Source of the DNA: Streptomyces aurantiogriseus
GTDB lineage: Bacteria; Actinomycetota; Actinomycetes; Streptomycetales; Streptomycetaceae
DNA length: 64,000 nucleotides
Assembly (NCBI RefSeq): GCF_014649375.1
Contig: NZ_BMSX01000005.1
Location: 372,001 to 436,000, forward strand
Direction: 5' to 3'
How positions within the stretch are numbered: the first letter of the stretch is position 1; each line of letters begins with the position of its first letter. The translations under genes and the position numbers were made by a program. Below, in pieces: positions 32,691 to 42,200 of this stretch. The notes under the pieces are model-generated. The model did not search any database. It was not told where the DNA came from and saw only the letters and a program-made list of their open reading frames with translations.

Positions 32691-33854
32691 TCAAGATGTC
32701 GCGGCGGCGAGCTGCTTGCGCCAGCGCATGAACAGCCGCGGCTGGTTCATCCCGAGCACGGCGACGGGATGTCCGGCGCGCCGGTAGACGGCCAGGACGT
32801 TGCGGTCGCCCGGGGCGCCTTCCTCGACCGTCACGCTGTCGGCGCCGGCCGCGTGCCCCGCGAACTGGATCTTGACGCCGTACTGGTCGGACCAGAAGTA
32901 CGGCGGCCGGGGCACGCCCGGTTCGACCACGCCGCCCGCGAGCAGTGTGGTGACGGCGGCGTCCGGGCGTTCCCGGGCACCGGTCCAGTGCTCGACGCGG
33001 TGGTGGGCGCCCGCGCGGGGGTCGTACCAGTTGGCGCAGTCGCCGACCGCGACCACACCGGCCAGGCTGGTGCGGCCGTCCGCGCCGCACTTGACGCCGT
33101 TGTCGAGCTCGACGCCGGATCCCTCCAGCCAGTCGACGCACGGGCGGGCACCCACGCCGACGACGACGATGTCGGCCGGGATGCTGCGGCCGTCCTCGAG
33201 CAGGACGGCGTCCACACGGCGCTCCCCGCTGAGCCCTTTGACACCCACGCCGCACAGCAGCCGTACGCCGTGGTCCGCGTGGAGGGCGGAGACGATGCCG
33301 CCCATGGTCTCGCCGAGCGGTCCGGCGAGCGGCGTCGGGGCCACCTCGACGACCGTCACGTCGAGACCGAGGGCGTGGGCGGTGGAGGCGACCTCGGCGC
33401 CGATGAATCCGCCGCCGATCACCACCAGCCGCCCGCCCCGGGCCAGTTCGTCCCGCAGGGCGCGGGCGTCGTCCAGGGTGCGCAGAGTGTGCACTCCGGC
33501 GAGGCCCTCGGCGCCCGGCAGCATGCGGGCCGCGGCGCCGGTCGCGATGACGACGCCATCGGCGCGGACCTCCCGGCCGTCGGCGAGCCGGACGGCGCGC
33601 TCGCTGCGGTCCAGTCCGGTGGCGCGGATGCCCAGCAGCCACTCCGCCTGCAGGTCCTCGCCGTCCGTCTCCAGCACGAGGTCCGCTTCGCCGAGGGTGC
33701 CGGCCAGGAACTCCTTGGACAACGGCGGCCTGTCGTACGGGCGGTGGAGCTCGTCACCGATGACGACCAGCCGCCCGTCGTAGCCCCGCTTCCGCAGCGA
33801 GCGCGCCGCCGACAGACCGGCCAGCGAGGCACCCACCACGGCCACGGTCCTCAC
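32691..33854 (-). CDS. FAD-dependent ferredoxin reductase
   Basis: A 387-residue reductase of the BphA4/putidaredoxin-reductase type. FAD motif VAVVGASLAGLSAARSL at 4-20, YDRPPLSKEFL (about 40-50), NAD motif VVIGGGFIGAEVASTA (about 144-160), and GVVAVGDCANWYDP (about 264-277), followed by a C-terminal domain. It passes electrons from NAD(P)H to the Rieske ferredoxin encoded just before it; the two genes overlap by GTGA. Together with the Rieske oxygenase they make a three-component system. Confidence 0.9.
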   Translation of the reverse strand: MRTVAVVGASLAGLSAARSLRKRGYDGRLVVIGDELHRPYDRPPLSKEFLAGTLGEADLVLETDGEDLQAEWLLGIRATGLDRSERAVRLADGREVRADGVVIATGAAARMLPGAEGLAGVHTLRTLDDARALRDELARGGRLVVIGGGFIGAEVASTAHALGLDVTVVEVAPTPLAGPLGETMGGIVSALHADHGVRLLCGVGVKGLSGERRVDAVLLEDGRSIPADIVVVGVGARPCVDWLEGSGVELDNGVKCGADGRTSLAGVVAVGDCANWYDPRAGAHHRVEHWTGARERPDAAVTTLLAGGVVEPGVPRPPYFWSDQYGVKIQFAGHAAGADSVTVEEGAPGDRNVLAVYRRAGHPVAVLGMNQPRLFMRWRKQLAAATS

Positions 33855-34213
33855 GCGGGACCGCCGGCGAGCCGGGATGCGACGCAGGGCGGCAGGTTGG
33901 GGGCGTCCGTGGACACCCGCACGTAGATCATGCCGTCCTCGACGACGACCTCATGGGTCCGGACCGGGAGCTTGGCCGGCGGGGCGTCGACGGCGCCGGT
34001 CCTCAGGTCGAACTTCGAGGCGTGCAGCGGGCATTCCACCTCACAGCCCTCCAGCCAGCCGTCGGCGAGCGAGGCGTCCTGGTGGGTGCAGGTGTCGTCG
34101 ATGGCGAAGACCTCGCCGTCGTCGGTGTGGAACACCGAGACCGGCGGGTCGATGTCGAGCCGGAAGGCCTCGCCTCGCGGGAGATCCGCGAGACGGCACG
34201 CGGGAATCATCAT
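33851..34213 (-). CDS. Rieske-type [2Fe-2S] ferredoxin
   Basis: A 120-residue soluble Rieske protein. Cluster ligands are Cys42-Thr-His44 (DDTCTHQDASLADG) and Cys61-Pro-Leu-His64 (VECPLHASKFDLRTG). It would carry electrons from the reductase to the demethylase. First gene of a two-gene operon, with a perfect palindrome 29 bases upstream. The sequence could also belong to an aromatic dioxygenase system, but no such oxygenase is near. Confidence 0.9.
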   Translation of the reverse strand: MMIPACRLADLPRGEAFRLDIDPPVSVFHTDDGEVFAIDDTCTHQDASLADGWLEGCEVECPLHASKFDLRTGAVDAPPAKLPVRTHEVVVEDGMIYVRVSTDAPNLPPCVASRLAGGPA

Positions 34214-34241
34214 GACACCTCGGTGCGTATAGCGAAACGGA

Positions 34242-34256
34242 TTGCGATGAGCGCAA
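34242..34256. promoter_or_regulatory. Candidate IclR operator, site E (perfect)
   Basis: TTGCG-ATGAG-CGCAA, ten of ten arm bases, 29 bases before the Rieske ferredoxin start. Confidence 0.65.
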
Positions 34257-34408
34257 CGCCAGTCTGCGGGCCGTTCTGAACCGTTGTCAAGGCGTCCAAA
34301 GGCCTGGTTCGGACGGGTCGGCCGGTCGCCCCCCGGGCAACTCGAAGCGCCCGAACCACCTGCGCAAACAGGCGGAACGGGCGCCGTACCAGCACCACCG
34401 ACAGGCGG

Positions 34409-35041
34409 TCAGAAGCCCCGGTCGATCCACTCCTGAAGGTGCGGAGCCTCGGCGGCGATGGTGGTCGTCTCCCCGTGCCCGGTGTGTACGACGGTGTCGC
34501 CCGGCAGGGTCAGCAGCCGGTCCCGGATCGAGTCGACGATGGTGGGGAAGTCGCTGTACGACCTCCCGGTCGCCCCCGGCCCGCCCGCGAAGAGTGTGTC
34601 GCCGCTGAAGAGCGCGGTCAGGGCTGGCGCGTACAGACAGACCGCGCCAGGGGCGTGCCCCGGCGTGTGCAGCACGGTCAGCTCGACACCCGCCACGGCG
34701 AGCACCCGGCCGTCGGCCAGTTCTCCGTCGGGCGTTCGGTCCGGGTGGGTCTGCTTCCACAGCGGCAGGTCGTCCGGGTGGAGGAGGATCGGGGCTCCGG
34801 TGCGCGCCGCGAGTTCGGGCGCGGCGTCGATGTGGTCGTTGTGGGCGTGGGTGCACACGATGGCCCGCAGGGTGCGCCCGCCGAGGGCTTCGGCGATGGC
34901 TTCGGCGTCGTGCGCGGCGTCGACGACGATCGCCTCGTCGTCGTCACCGATGACCCATACGTTGTTGTCGACGTCCCAGGTGCCACCGTCCAGCGAGAAC
35001 GCCCCCGAGGTCACGAGGTGTTCGATGCGGGCGCCGGCCAT
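34409..35041 (-). CDS. Metallo-beta-lactamase-fold hydrolase
   Basis: A 210-residue MBL-fold hydrolase. Metal motif CTHAHNDHIDAAPEL (HxHxDH, about 84-94), HTPGHAPGAVCLYAP with the next His, LFSGDTLFAGGPG with the bridging Asp, and HTGHGETTTI. It is glyoxalase-II-like. Its ATG overlaps the stop of the formaldehyde dehydrogenase gene (ATGA), so it is co-translated; hydrolysis of the S-formylmycothiol product to formate and mycothiol is the natural inference. Confidence 0.88.
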   Translation of the reverse strand: MAGARIEHLVTSGAFSLDGGTWDVDNNVWVIGDDDEAIVVDAAHDAEAIAEALGGRTLRAIVCTHAHNDHIDAAPELAARTGAPILLHPDDLPLWKQTHPDRTPDGELADGRVLAVAGVELTVLHTPGHAPGAVCLYAPALTALFSGDTLFAGGPGATGRSYSDFPTIVDSIRDRLLTLPGDTVVHTGHGETTTIAAEAPHLQEWIDRGF

Positions 35042-36129
35042 CAGAGGACCACCACCGAGCGCAGGACATCGCCGCCGTGCATCCGCTCGAAGGCCTTCTC
35101 GACCTCGTCCAGCGCGATGGTTTCCGTCACGAAGGCGTCCAGGTCGAGCCGGCCCTGGAGATGGAGGTCGATGAGCATGGGGAAGTCGCGGGAGGGCAGG
35201 CAGTCGCCGTACCAGGAGGACTTCAGGGATCCGCCCCGGCCGAAGACATCGAGGAGTGGCAGTTCCAGCTTCATCTCCGGGGTGGGGACGCCGACCAGAA
35301 CGACGGTACCGGCGAGGTCGCGGGCGTAGAACGCCTGCTGGTACGTCTCCGGGCGGCCGACCGCCTCGATGACGACGTCGGCACCGAAGCCGCCGGTCAG
35401 CTCGCGGATCGCCTCCACCGCGTCCGTCTCCTTGGAGTTGACGGTGTGGGTCGCACCCAGCTTCCTCGCGGTGACCAGCTTGCGGTCGTCGATGTCCACC
35501 GCGATGACCTTCGCCGCACCCGCCACACTCGACCCGGCGATCGCCGCGGCCCCGACACCACCGCAGCCGATGACCGCCACACTGTCGCCGCGACCGACGT
35601 TCCCGGTGTTGATGGCCGCGCCGATACCCGCCATCACCCCACACCCGAGCAGGCCTGCCGCGGCCGCCGACGCGGCCCGGTCGACCTTCGTGCACTGCCC
35701 CGCCGCCACCAGCGTCTTCTCCGCGAACGCACCGATACCCAGGGCCGGGGACAGCTCCTGCCCGGTCGAGGCGAGGGTCATCTTCTGCTGGGCGTTGTGG
35801 GTGTCGAAGCAGTACCAGGGCCGTCCCCGCAGACAGGCGCGGCACTGGCCGCACACCGCCCGCCAGTTGAGGATGACGAAGTCGCCGGGCGCGACATCGG
35901 TGACGCCCTCCCCCACCGACTCCACGACACCTGCGGCCTCGTGCCCCAGCAGGAAGGGGAAGTCGTCGTTGATGCCGCCCTCTCGGTAGTGCAGATCTGT
36001 GTGGCAGACCCCGCAGGCTTCGATCTTCACCAGTGCCTCGCCCGGGCCCGGATCGGGCACGATGATCGTTTCCAGGCTGACGGGGGCGCCCTTGCCCCGC
36101 GCGACGACAGCACGGACCTGGTGAGTCAT
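35041..36129 (-). CDS. S-(hydroxymethyl)mycothiol dehydrogenase (formaldehyde detoxification)
   Basis: A 362-residue zinc alcohol dehydrogenase of the NAD/mycothiol-dependent class. Catalytic zinc ligands lie in [13 protein letters not shown] (about 38-50) and [12 protein letters not shown]; structural zinc cysteines in [15 protein letters not shown] (about 92-106); coenzyme motif [12 protein letters not shown] (about 187-198). It oxidises the mycothiol adduct of formaldehyde, the by-product of the Rieske demethylase. I chose the ATG at 36129, behind GAGGAG. Head of an operon with the MBL hydrolase; a weak palindrome lies upstream. Confidence 0.9.
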   Translation of the reverse strand: MTHQVRAVVARGKGAPVSLETIIVPDPGPGEALVKIEACGVCHTDLHYREGGINDDFPFLLGHEAAGVVESVGEGVTDVAPGDFVILNWRAVCGQCRACLRGRPWYCFDTHNAQQKMTLASTGQELSPALGIGAFAEKTLVAAGQCTKVDRAASAAAAGLLGCGVMAGIGAAINTGNVGRGDSVAVIGCGGVGAAAIAGSSVAGAAKVIAVDIDDRKLVTARKLGATHTVNSKETDAVEAIRELTGGFGADVVIEAVGRPETYQQAFYARDLAGTVVLVGVPTPEMKLELPLLDVFGRGGSLKSSWYGDCLPSRDFPMLIDLHLQGRLDLDAFVTETIALDEVEKAFERMHGGDVLRSVVVL

Positions 36130-36165
36130 GGCCACTCCTCGACTGGTACGAGACCTGAGCAGATG

Positions 36166-36199
36166 TTGCCCATTACGGCACGTATTTCATTTGCCGCAA
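36166..36199. promoter_or_regulatory. Candidate IclR operator region, weak site F
   Basis: TTGCC-CATTA-CGGCA (36166-36180) keeps seven of ten palindrome bases, and a compact TTGCCGCAA follows at 36191-36199. Both are upstream of the formaldehyde dehydrogenase. Confidence 0.35.
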
Positions 36200-36668
36200 C
36201 ACAGCATCGTGGAGCACCGACCGCCGGTCAAGGATTCGGCGCGCAGGACACCGCGCGCAGGCGCGGCTCCGCCACGAGGAAGGGAGACGCCCGAGGGACA
36301 TTTACGAAGCGTCCACGCATGAAGGCCGAGTCGATATCAATTCCCTTTCCCGGGGAAGGCTCGGGAGCCGAACCGAATGCTCTCACCCTTGCTCTGTCGC
36401 TCTGCATTACCGGCGGATATCACGGTCGGGTGACCCGTCGCGCGCCCCCGGCCCGGTCCCGGCTCGGCTCACCCACGGACCAGGCCCACGCCACCCGTAT
36501 GCAGTAACGCGAACCTGGTCTGCGTATCCGGCGCCGAGGCCCTTGTAAGCGACTCCTCCCCCACGACGAGTCTTCGTGCGGCGTCACCGCGATCGAGTCG
36601 AGTGGCACCCCGCCGGTGGACGACTGAAACTGGAGCGTAATGGTTTCGTGAGGGCTCAAGGAGCTTGC
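36200..36668. other. Intergenic region upstream of the diaminopropionate cluster
   Basis: About 470 bases without a convincing gene. It separates the betaine locus from the biosynthetic cluster and should hold the cluster promoter. A short palindrome TTCCC-G-GGGAA is at 36347-36357. No hairpin terminator was recognised. The last part is lower in GC than the flanks. Confidence 0.45.
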
Positions 36669-39233
36669 ATGGTGGAGAAACCTGCCAAGTCCCTGGCGAC
36701 CGTGCCGGATGAATCCGGAGCCGCCGAGCGCAGGAGGAACGGCCCCTCGACGGACACGGAAAGGAACCTCGCCGAGGTACTCGCCGGCGTCGTGTGCGTC
36801 GAGCAGGTGTCGGTCGACAGCAATTTCTTCGACGACCTCGGCGGTAATTCATTGGTGATGGCGCAGTTCTGCGCACGCGTCAGGAAGCGGGCGGATCTGC
36901 CGTCAGTGTCGATAAAAGACATCTACCGTTACCCGACGATCCGCAGCCTGGCGACGGCACTCGCAGAAAACGGTACCGATGCCGGAACCGGTTCCGTTGC
37001 CACACCCGCCCCCGCCGGCTCCTCGGTTCCGCCATCGACGGAGGCGGGGACTCCCGTCAGCACGCTGCGGTACACCCTCTGCGGAGCGATGCAGTTCCTG
37101 CTTTTCCTGGGATATTCCTACCTCGCTGCGGTCTTCACCGCCCGCGGCTATGCATGGATATCCGCCGGCTCGAACTCGGTGGACATCTACCTGCGGTCAG
37201 TCGCCTTCGGTGGCGCCGGCTTCGTCGGCATGTGCGCCTTCCCGGTCGTGGCCAAATGGATCCTTGTCGGCCGGTGGAAAACCTGCGAGTTTCCGGTCTG
37301 GGGTCTGACCTATCTGCGCTTCTGGACCGTCAAGGTGCTGCTCCACGCCAACCCGATGGTCTTCTTCGTCGGCAATCCCCTCTACGTGCTGTACCTCCGG
37401 GCACTCGGCGCACGAATCGGCCCGGGTGTCACGATCCTCTCCCGCTACGTGCCGGTCTGCACCGACCTGCTGACGATCGGCGCCGGCACGGTGATCCGCA
37501 AGGACTCGTTCTTCCTCTGCTACCGGGCACACGCCGGCCGCATTCAGACGGGCCCGGTCACCCTGGGCCGGGACGTGTTCATCGGTGAGAAGACCGTGCT
37601 CGACATCGGCACGTCGATGGGCGACGGGGCACAGCTCGGTCACACGTCCTCGCTGCACAGCGGCCAGGCGGTCCCGAGCGACCAGCGGTGGCACGGATCT
37701 CCGGCGCAACGCACGGAGCTCGACTACGTGAGGATCCCTCCCGCCAGATGCGGCACCCTGCGCCGGGTCGGCTTCGGCCTCGCCACCTTGGGTCAGCTGT
37801 TCTTCCTCTCCGTGCCCCTGGCCGTCGGGGGCGTGTACATAGTGTTGAGACAGATCCCGGCGCTGAGCGGCCACCTGGGTCCGGGCGCGGCGGGGCTCAT
37901 GTCGCGGGAGCTCTACTTCGACGCGCTGATCGTGTCCGTCGTTCTGTTCTTCGGCCTCGTCGTTGTGGGCGTCGTCGTTCTGTGCACCGTTCCGCGCCTG
38001 CTGAATCGGCTCGTCAAGCCGGACAAGGTGTATCCGCTGTACGGATTTCACTACTCGACGCACCGGGCGATCACACGCATCACCAACGTGAAGTTCTTCA
38101 AATGGCTCTTCGGTGACAGCTCCTACATCGTGCACTATTTGCGCGGCCTCGGATACGACCTGTCCCGTGTGGAACAGACCGGGTCGAACTTCGGCACGGA
38201 GGTGAAGCACGAGACGCCGTATCTGTGCTCTGTGGGCAGCGGTACGATGATTGCTGACGGCCTGTCGATCGTCAATGCCGACTTCTCGAGCACATCCTTC
38301 CGGGTTTCCCGGGCGTCGATCGGGCCGCACAACTTCCTCGGGAACAACATCGCCTTTCCGTCCGGGGCGAAGACGGGCGACAACTGTCTCCTCGCTACGA
38401 AGGTGATGATTCCGCTCGACGGCGAGATCCGCGAGGGGGTGGGTCTGCTCGGCTCACCGTGCTTCGAGATTCCCCGGTCGGTGGAGCGCGACTCCCGGTT
38501 CGACCACATGCGGACCGGGGACGAGTTGCGCCGCAACCTCGCCGCCAAGAACCGCTACAACATCCGGTCGATGGCCCTTTTCCTGTTCGTGCGGTGGGTG
38601 TACTTCTTCGTGCTCACGGTGCTCGCCCTCGCGGATGTCGAACTGTATGACTCCTTCGGACAAGCACTGATCGCAGCGTTCCTGGTGTTCACCCTGGCAT
38701 TCACCCCTCTCTACTTCGTACTGGTGGAGCGTGCCATCGTGGCTTTCCGCGGGCTGCGACCGCAGTTGTGTTCCATCTACGACCCGTATTTCTGGTGGCA
38801 CGAGCGTCTGTGGAAGGTTCCCGACGAATACCTCAACGTTTTCAACGGCACCCCCTTCAAGAACGTGATCTGGCGGCTCCTGGGTGTTCGGCTCGGCAGC
38901 AGGGTCTTCGATGACGGCTGCTATCTGACGGAGCGGATGCTCACCACCATCGGCAGCGACTGCACTCTCAATGCGGGGAGCAAGATCCAATGCCACTCGC
39001 AGGAGGACGGCACCTTCAAGTCCGACCGCAGCACCATCGGCGACGGATGCACCCTCGGCGTCGGCTCCCACGTCCACTACGGCGTGGCGATGGGTGACGG
39101 CTCGGTGCTTGCGCCCGACTCCTTCCTCATGAAGGGCGAGGAGGTCCCGCAGCACGCGCGGTGGGGTGGAAACCCGGCCACGGAGATGAGCGAGGCCCCC
39201 GGTCGGCCGACAGCACCGGTGCGGCAGGAGTAG
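36669..39233 (+). CDS. Stand-alone carrier / Pls-PosA-type membrane polymerase with three hexapeptide domains
   Basis: An 854-residue membrane protein. A peptidyl carrier domain (about 30-100) has the phosphopantetheine serine Ser61 in DLGGNSLVMA. Then come about six membrane segments (near 138-158, 175-200, 372-395, 418-440, 635-655, 665-690) that flank three soluble hexapeptide-repeat domains (about 245-345, 510-600, 735-835; for example IGAGTVIRKDSFF, IGPHNFLGNN, IGDGCTLGVGS). This is the layout of the C-terminal half of poly-epsilon-lysine and poly-diaminopropionate synthetases, where it joins monomers in place of a condensation domain. It has no adenylation domain; the next gene supplies one. 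ATG behind AAGGAG. The 5' part uses more A/T codons (AATTCATTG, ATAAAAGAC) than neighbours. Confidence 0.85.
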   Translation: MVEKPAKSLATVPDESGAAERRRNGPSTDTERNLAEVLAGVVCVEQVSVDSNFFDDLGGNSLVMAQFCARVRKRADLPSVSIKDIYRYPTIRSLATALAENGTDAGTGSVATPAPAGSSVPPSTEAGTPVSTLRYTLCGAMQFLLFLGYSYLAAVFTARGYAWISAGSNSVDIYLRSVAFGGAGFVGMCAFPVVAKWILVGRWKTCEFPVWGLTYLRFWTVKVLLHANPMVFFVGNPLYVLYLRALGARIGPGVTILSRYVPVCTDLLTIGAGTVIRKDSFFLCYRAHAGRIQTGPVTLGRDVFIGEKTVLDIGTSMGDGAQLGHTSSLHSGQAVPSDQRWHGSPAQRTELDYVRIPPARCGTLRRVGFGLATLGQLFFLSVPLAVGGVYIVLRQIPALSGHLGPGAAGLMSRELYFDALIVSVVLFFGLVVVGVVVLCTVPRLLNRLVKPDKVYPLYGFHYSTHRAITRITNVKFFKWLFGDSSYIVHYLRGLGYDLSRVEQTGSNFGTEVKHETPYLCSVGSGTMIADGLSIVNADFSSTSFRVSRASIGPHNFLGNNIAFPSGAKTGDNCLLATKVMIPLDGEIREGVGLLGSPCFEIPRSVERDSRFDHMRTGDELRRNLAAKNRYNIRSMALFLFVRWVYFFVLTVLALADVELYDSFGQALIAAFLVFTLAFTPLYFVLVERAIVAFRGLRPQLCSIYDPYFWWHERLWKVPDEYLNVFNGTPFKNVIWRLLGVRLGSRVFDDGCYLTERMLTTIGSDCTLNAGSKIQCHSQEDGTFKSDRSTIGDGCTLGVGSHVHYGVAMGDGSVLAPDSFLMKGEEVPQHARWGGNPATEMSEAPGRPTAPVRQE

Positions 39234-39286
39234 CAGACCAGCGGCGACAGACACGGTGGCCACGGCGAGCGGAGAGGGACTGATCG

Positions 39287-42200
39287 ATGGCAACGCGAGT
39301 GGAGGCGGACCGGACATTCTGGCGCGGCGTGCTCGCCGCCGGCGGATCCACCACGATCCCCCGGTGGACGCTCCACCCGATGACGGGCGTCGACGAACAC
39401 GAGGCCGCCGTCCCGGACGACGTCATGGACGCCCTGCGCCGGTTGGCGGAGGACCTCGGGATGCCTCTCGACTCCGTGCTGCTGGCCGCGCACGCCAAGG
39501 TACTCGCCGCGCTGTCCGGCGAGCACGACGTCACGACCGGGTACGTCGCCGAGGAGGGCGGCAGCCCGTTGCCCTGCCGGCTGACGACCGCACCGCCGTC
39601 CTGGCGGGCGCTGCTGGTGGAGACCCGTCGCGTCGCGTCGGAACTGCTCGCGCACAAGGACTTTCCGGTCGACGATCTCAGGCGCGAGCTGGGCTTGGCC
39701 GAACCGTCGATCGAGACCGTCTTCGATCCGCATCCGGCCTGCGGTCCCCGTCCGACCGGCGTCGTCGGCGATCTCGCCGGCGACGCCGTGCTGTGGGCGG
39801 GATTCTCGGAGCACGGTGGCCGGCCCGTGCTGCGACTGCGGTACCGGACCGACGCACTCGACGCGGACTGCGCCGCCAGGATCGCCGGTTACCACCTCAC
39901 CGCGCTCGCACTCATCGCTGCGGATCCGGATGCCGAGCACGGGCGGCAGAGCCTGCTGTCCGCCGAGGAACTCCGGTTCCAGCTCGACGGGCTGTCCGGA
40001 CGGCGCCGTGTTCTGCCGGACGCCCGGATGCACGAGCTGTTCGAGCAGCGGGTGAGGCTGCACCCGGATGCCGTCGCCGCCGTGCACGGTGACCGGCAGT
40101 GGACCTACCAGGAGCTCGACGCGCGTGCCAACCAGCTGGGCCGAGCCCTGGTGGCGCGGGGACTGCGGCGCGAAGGTGTCGTCGCGGTGGTGACCGAGAG
40201 AGGCCTGGACTGGTTGGCCGCCGTCCTCGCGGTCTTCAAGGCCGGAGGCGTGTACCTGCCCGTCGAGCCGCGCTTCCCGGCCGACCGCATCGCGGCCATG
40301 CTCTCCCGCGCCGAGTGCGGGCTCGTGCTCACCGAACCCGGAAGCACCGACTCGCTCGACCAGGCCCTGGACTCGCTGCCAGGAGTCCAGAAGCTCCTCA
40401 TCGGCACGGCGTACGACGAGGGCCATGCCGACGACGACCTGGGCGTGGCCGTCGCACCGGACCAGCTCGCCTACATCTACTTCACCTCCGGTTCCACGGG
40501 AGAGCCCAAGGGCGCGATGTGCGAGCACGCGGGCATGCTCAACCACCTCTACGCCAAGATCGACGACCTGGAGATCGGCGAGGGGCAGGTGGTCGCCCAG
40601 ACCGCCCCCCAGTGCTTCGACATCTCGCTGTGGCAGCTGGTGTCCGCGCTCCTGGTCGGTGGGCGGACCCTGTTGGTCGAGCAGGACGTGATCCTGGACG
40701 TCCAGCGGTTCGTCGACAAGATCGTCCACGGTCGGGTCGCCGTGCTCCAGGTCGTGCCGTCGTACCTCGACGTCGTCCTGACCTATCTGGAGCAGCACCC
40801 GCGCGAGCTGCCCGGCCTGCGCTGCGTGTCCGTCACCGGTGAGGCGTTGAAGAAGGAGCTCACGCAGCGCTGGTTCGCGGCCCAGCCCGACGTCAAGCTG
40901 GTCAACGCGTACGGCTTGACCGAGACCTCCGACGACACCAACCACGAGGTCATGGACCGGGTGCCGGACCGCGAACGGGTCCCCCTCGGTCCCCCTGTCA
41001 GCAACGTGCACGTCTATGTCGTCGACGAGCAGCTGTCACCCGTGCCGCTCGGCGCCCCCGGCGAGATCGTCTTCTCCGGCGTCTGCGTCGGCCGCGGATA
41101 CGTCAACGACCCCGACCGCACCCAGCAGGCCTTCATGCCCGATCCGCACCGCGAGGGAGCCCGGCTCTACCGCAGTGGCGACCACGGCCGCTGGCTGCCC
41201 GAGGGCAAGCTGGAGTTCCTGGGACGCCGCGACACCCAGGTCAAGATCCGCGGCTTCAGGATCGAGATCGGCGAGATCGAGAACACCCTGCTGCGGGTGC
41301 CCGGCGTCCGCGACGGTGCGGTGGTGGTCGCCGAGCGGCCCGACCGGAGCAAGCACCTCGTGGCCTTCTACTCGGGCCCCGGGGCGCTCCCGCTGGAGGA
41401 CCTGCGGGACCGGCTCGGTGAGTCGCTGCCGGAGTACATGGTGCCGTCGGTCTTCCACTGGCGGCAGAAGCTGCCGCTGACCGCCAACGGCAAGACCGAC
41501 AAGAGGGCGCTGACGGCGCTCGCGGGAGAACTCGACGTCGTCGAGGACCCCGAGGAAGGCCACCACCACGCGCCGGGTACGCCGACCGAGCAGCGGCTGG
41601 CGGCCGCCTGGGCGGAGGTCCTCGGCGTCCCGCAGGATCAGATCGGTCGACGGGACCATTTCTTCGACCGGGGCGGCACATCACTGTCGGCCGTGAAGCT
41701 GGCGATCACCCTGGACCGCGCGGTGTCGCTCAAGGACGTGACCCGTCATCCGGTCCTCGCCGATCTGGCCGCCGTGGTCGACGGCAGGTCCGACCGGCGC
41801 TCCGGGCTGCTCCAGTCGCTGTGCGAACCGGAGGGTGCGCCGACCGGTGCCCTGGTGTGCTTCCCCTACGCCGGCGGCAACGCGGTGAACTTCCAGCCGA
41901 TGGCCAAGGCGCTGCGGGGCAGCGGGATCGCCGTCCACGCCGTTGAGCTGCCCGGTCACGACGTGGCCGCCGAGAGCGAGCCCTTCGTGCCGTTGGCGGA
42001 CGTGGTGGCGCAGGTCGTCGCCGAGATCACCGAGCGGGGCCTGCCCGGAGTCCTGCTGTGGGGTCACTCCTCGGGAGCGGCCTTCGCCCTTGAGACGGCC
42101 AGGCAGCTGGAGGAGCGCGGAGTGGACGTCCAACGGGTCTTCGTCGGCGCGCAGTTGCTCGGCGATGCCGCCGGCCGGCGCGACGCCGTCACCGAGCTGA

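Noticed and set aside
36669..39233. Calling the membrane protein a complete poly-lysine synthetase
   Set aside because: It has no adenylation domain, and Dap biosynthesis genes, not lysine genes, are adjacent.
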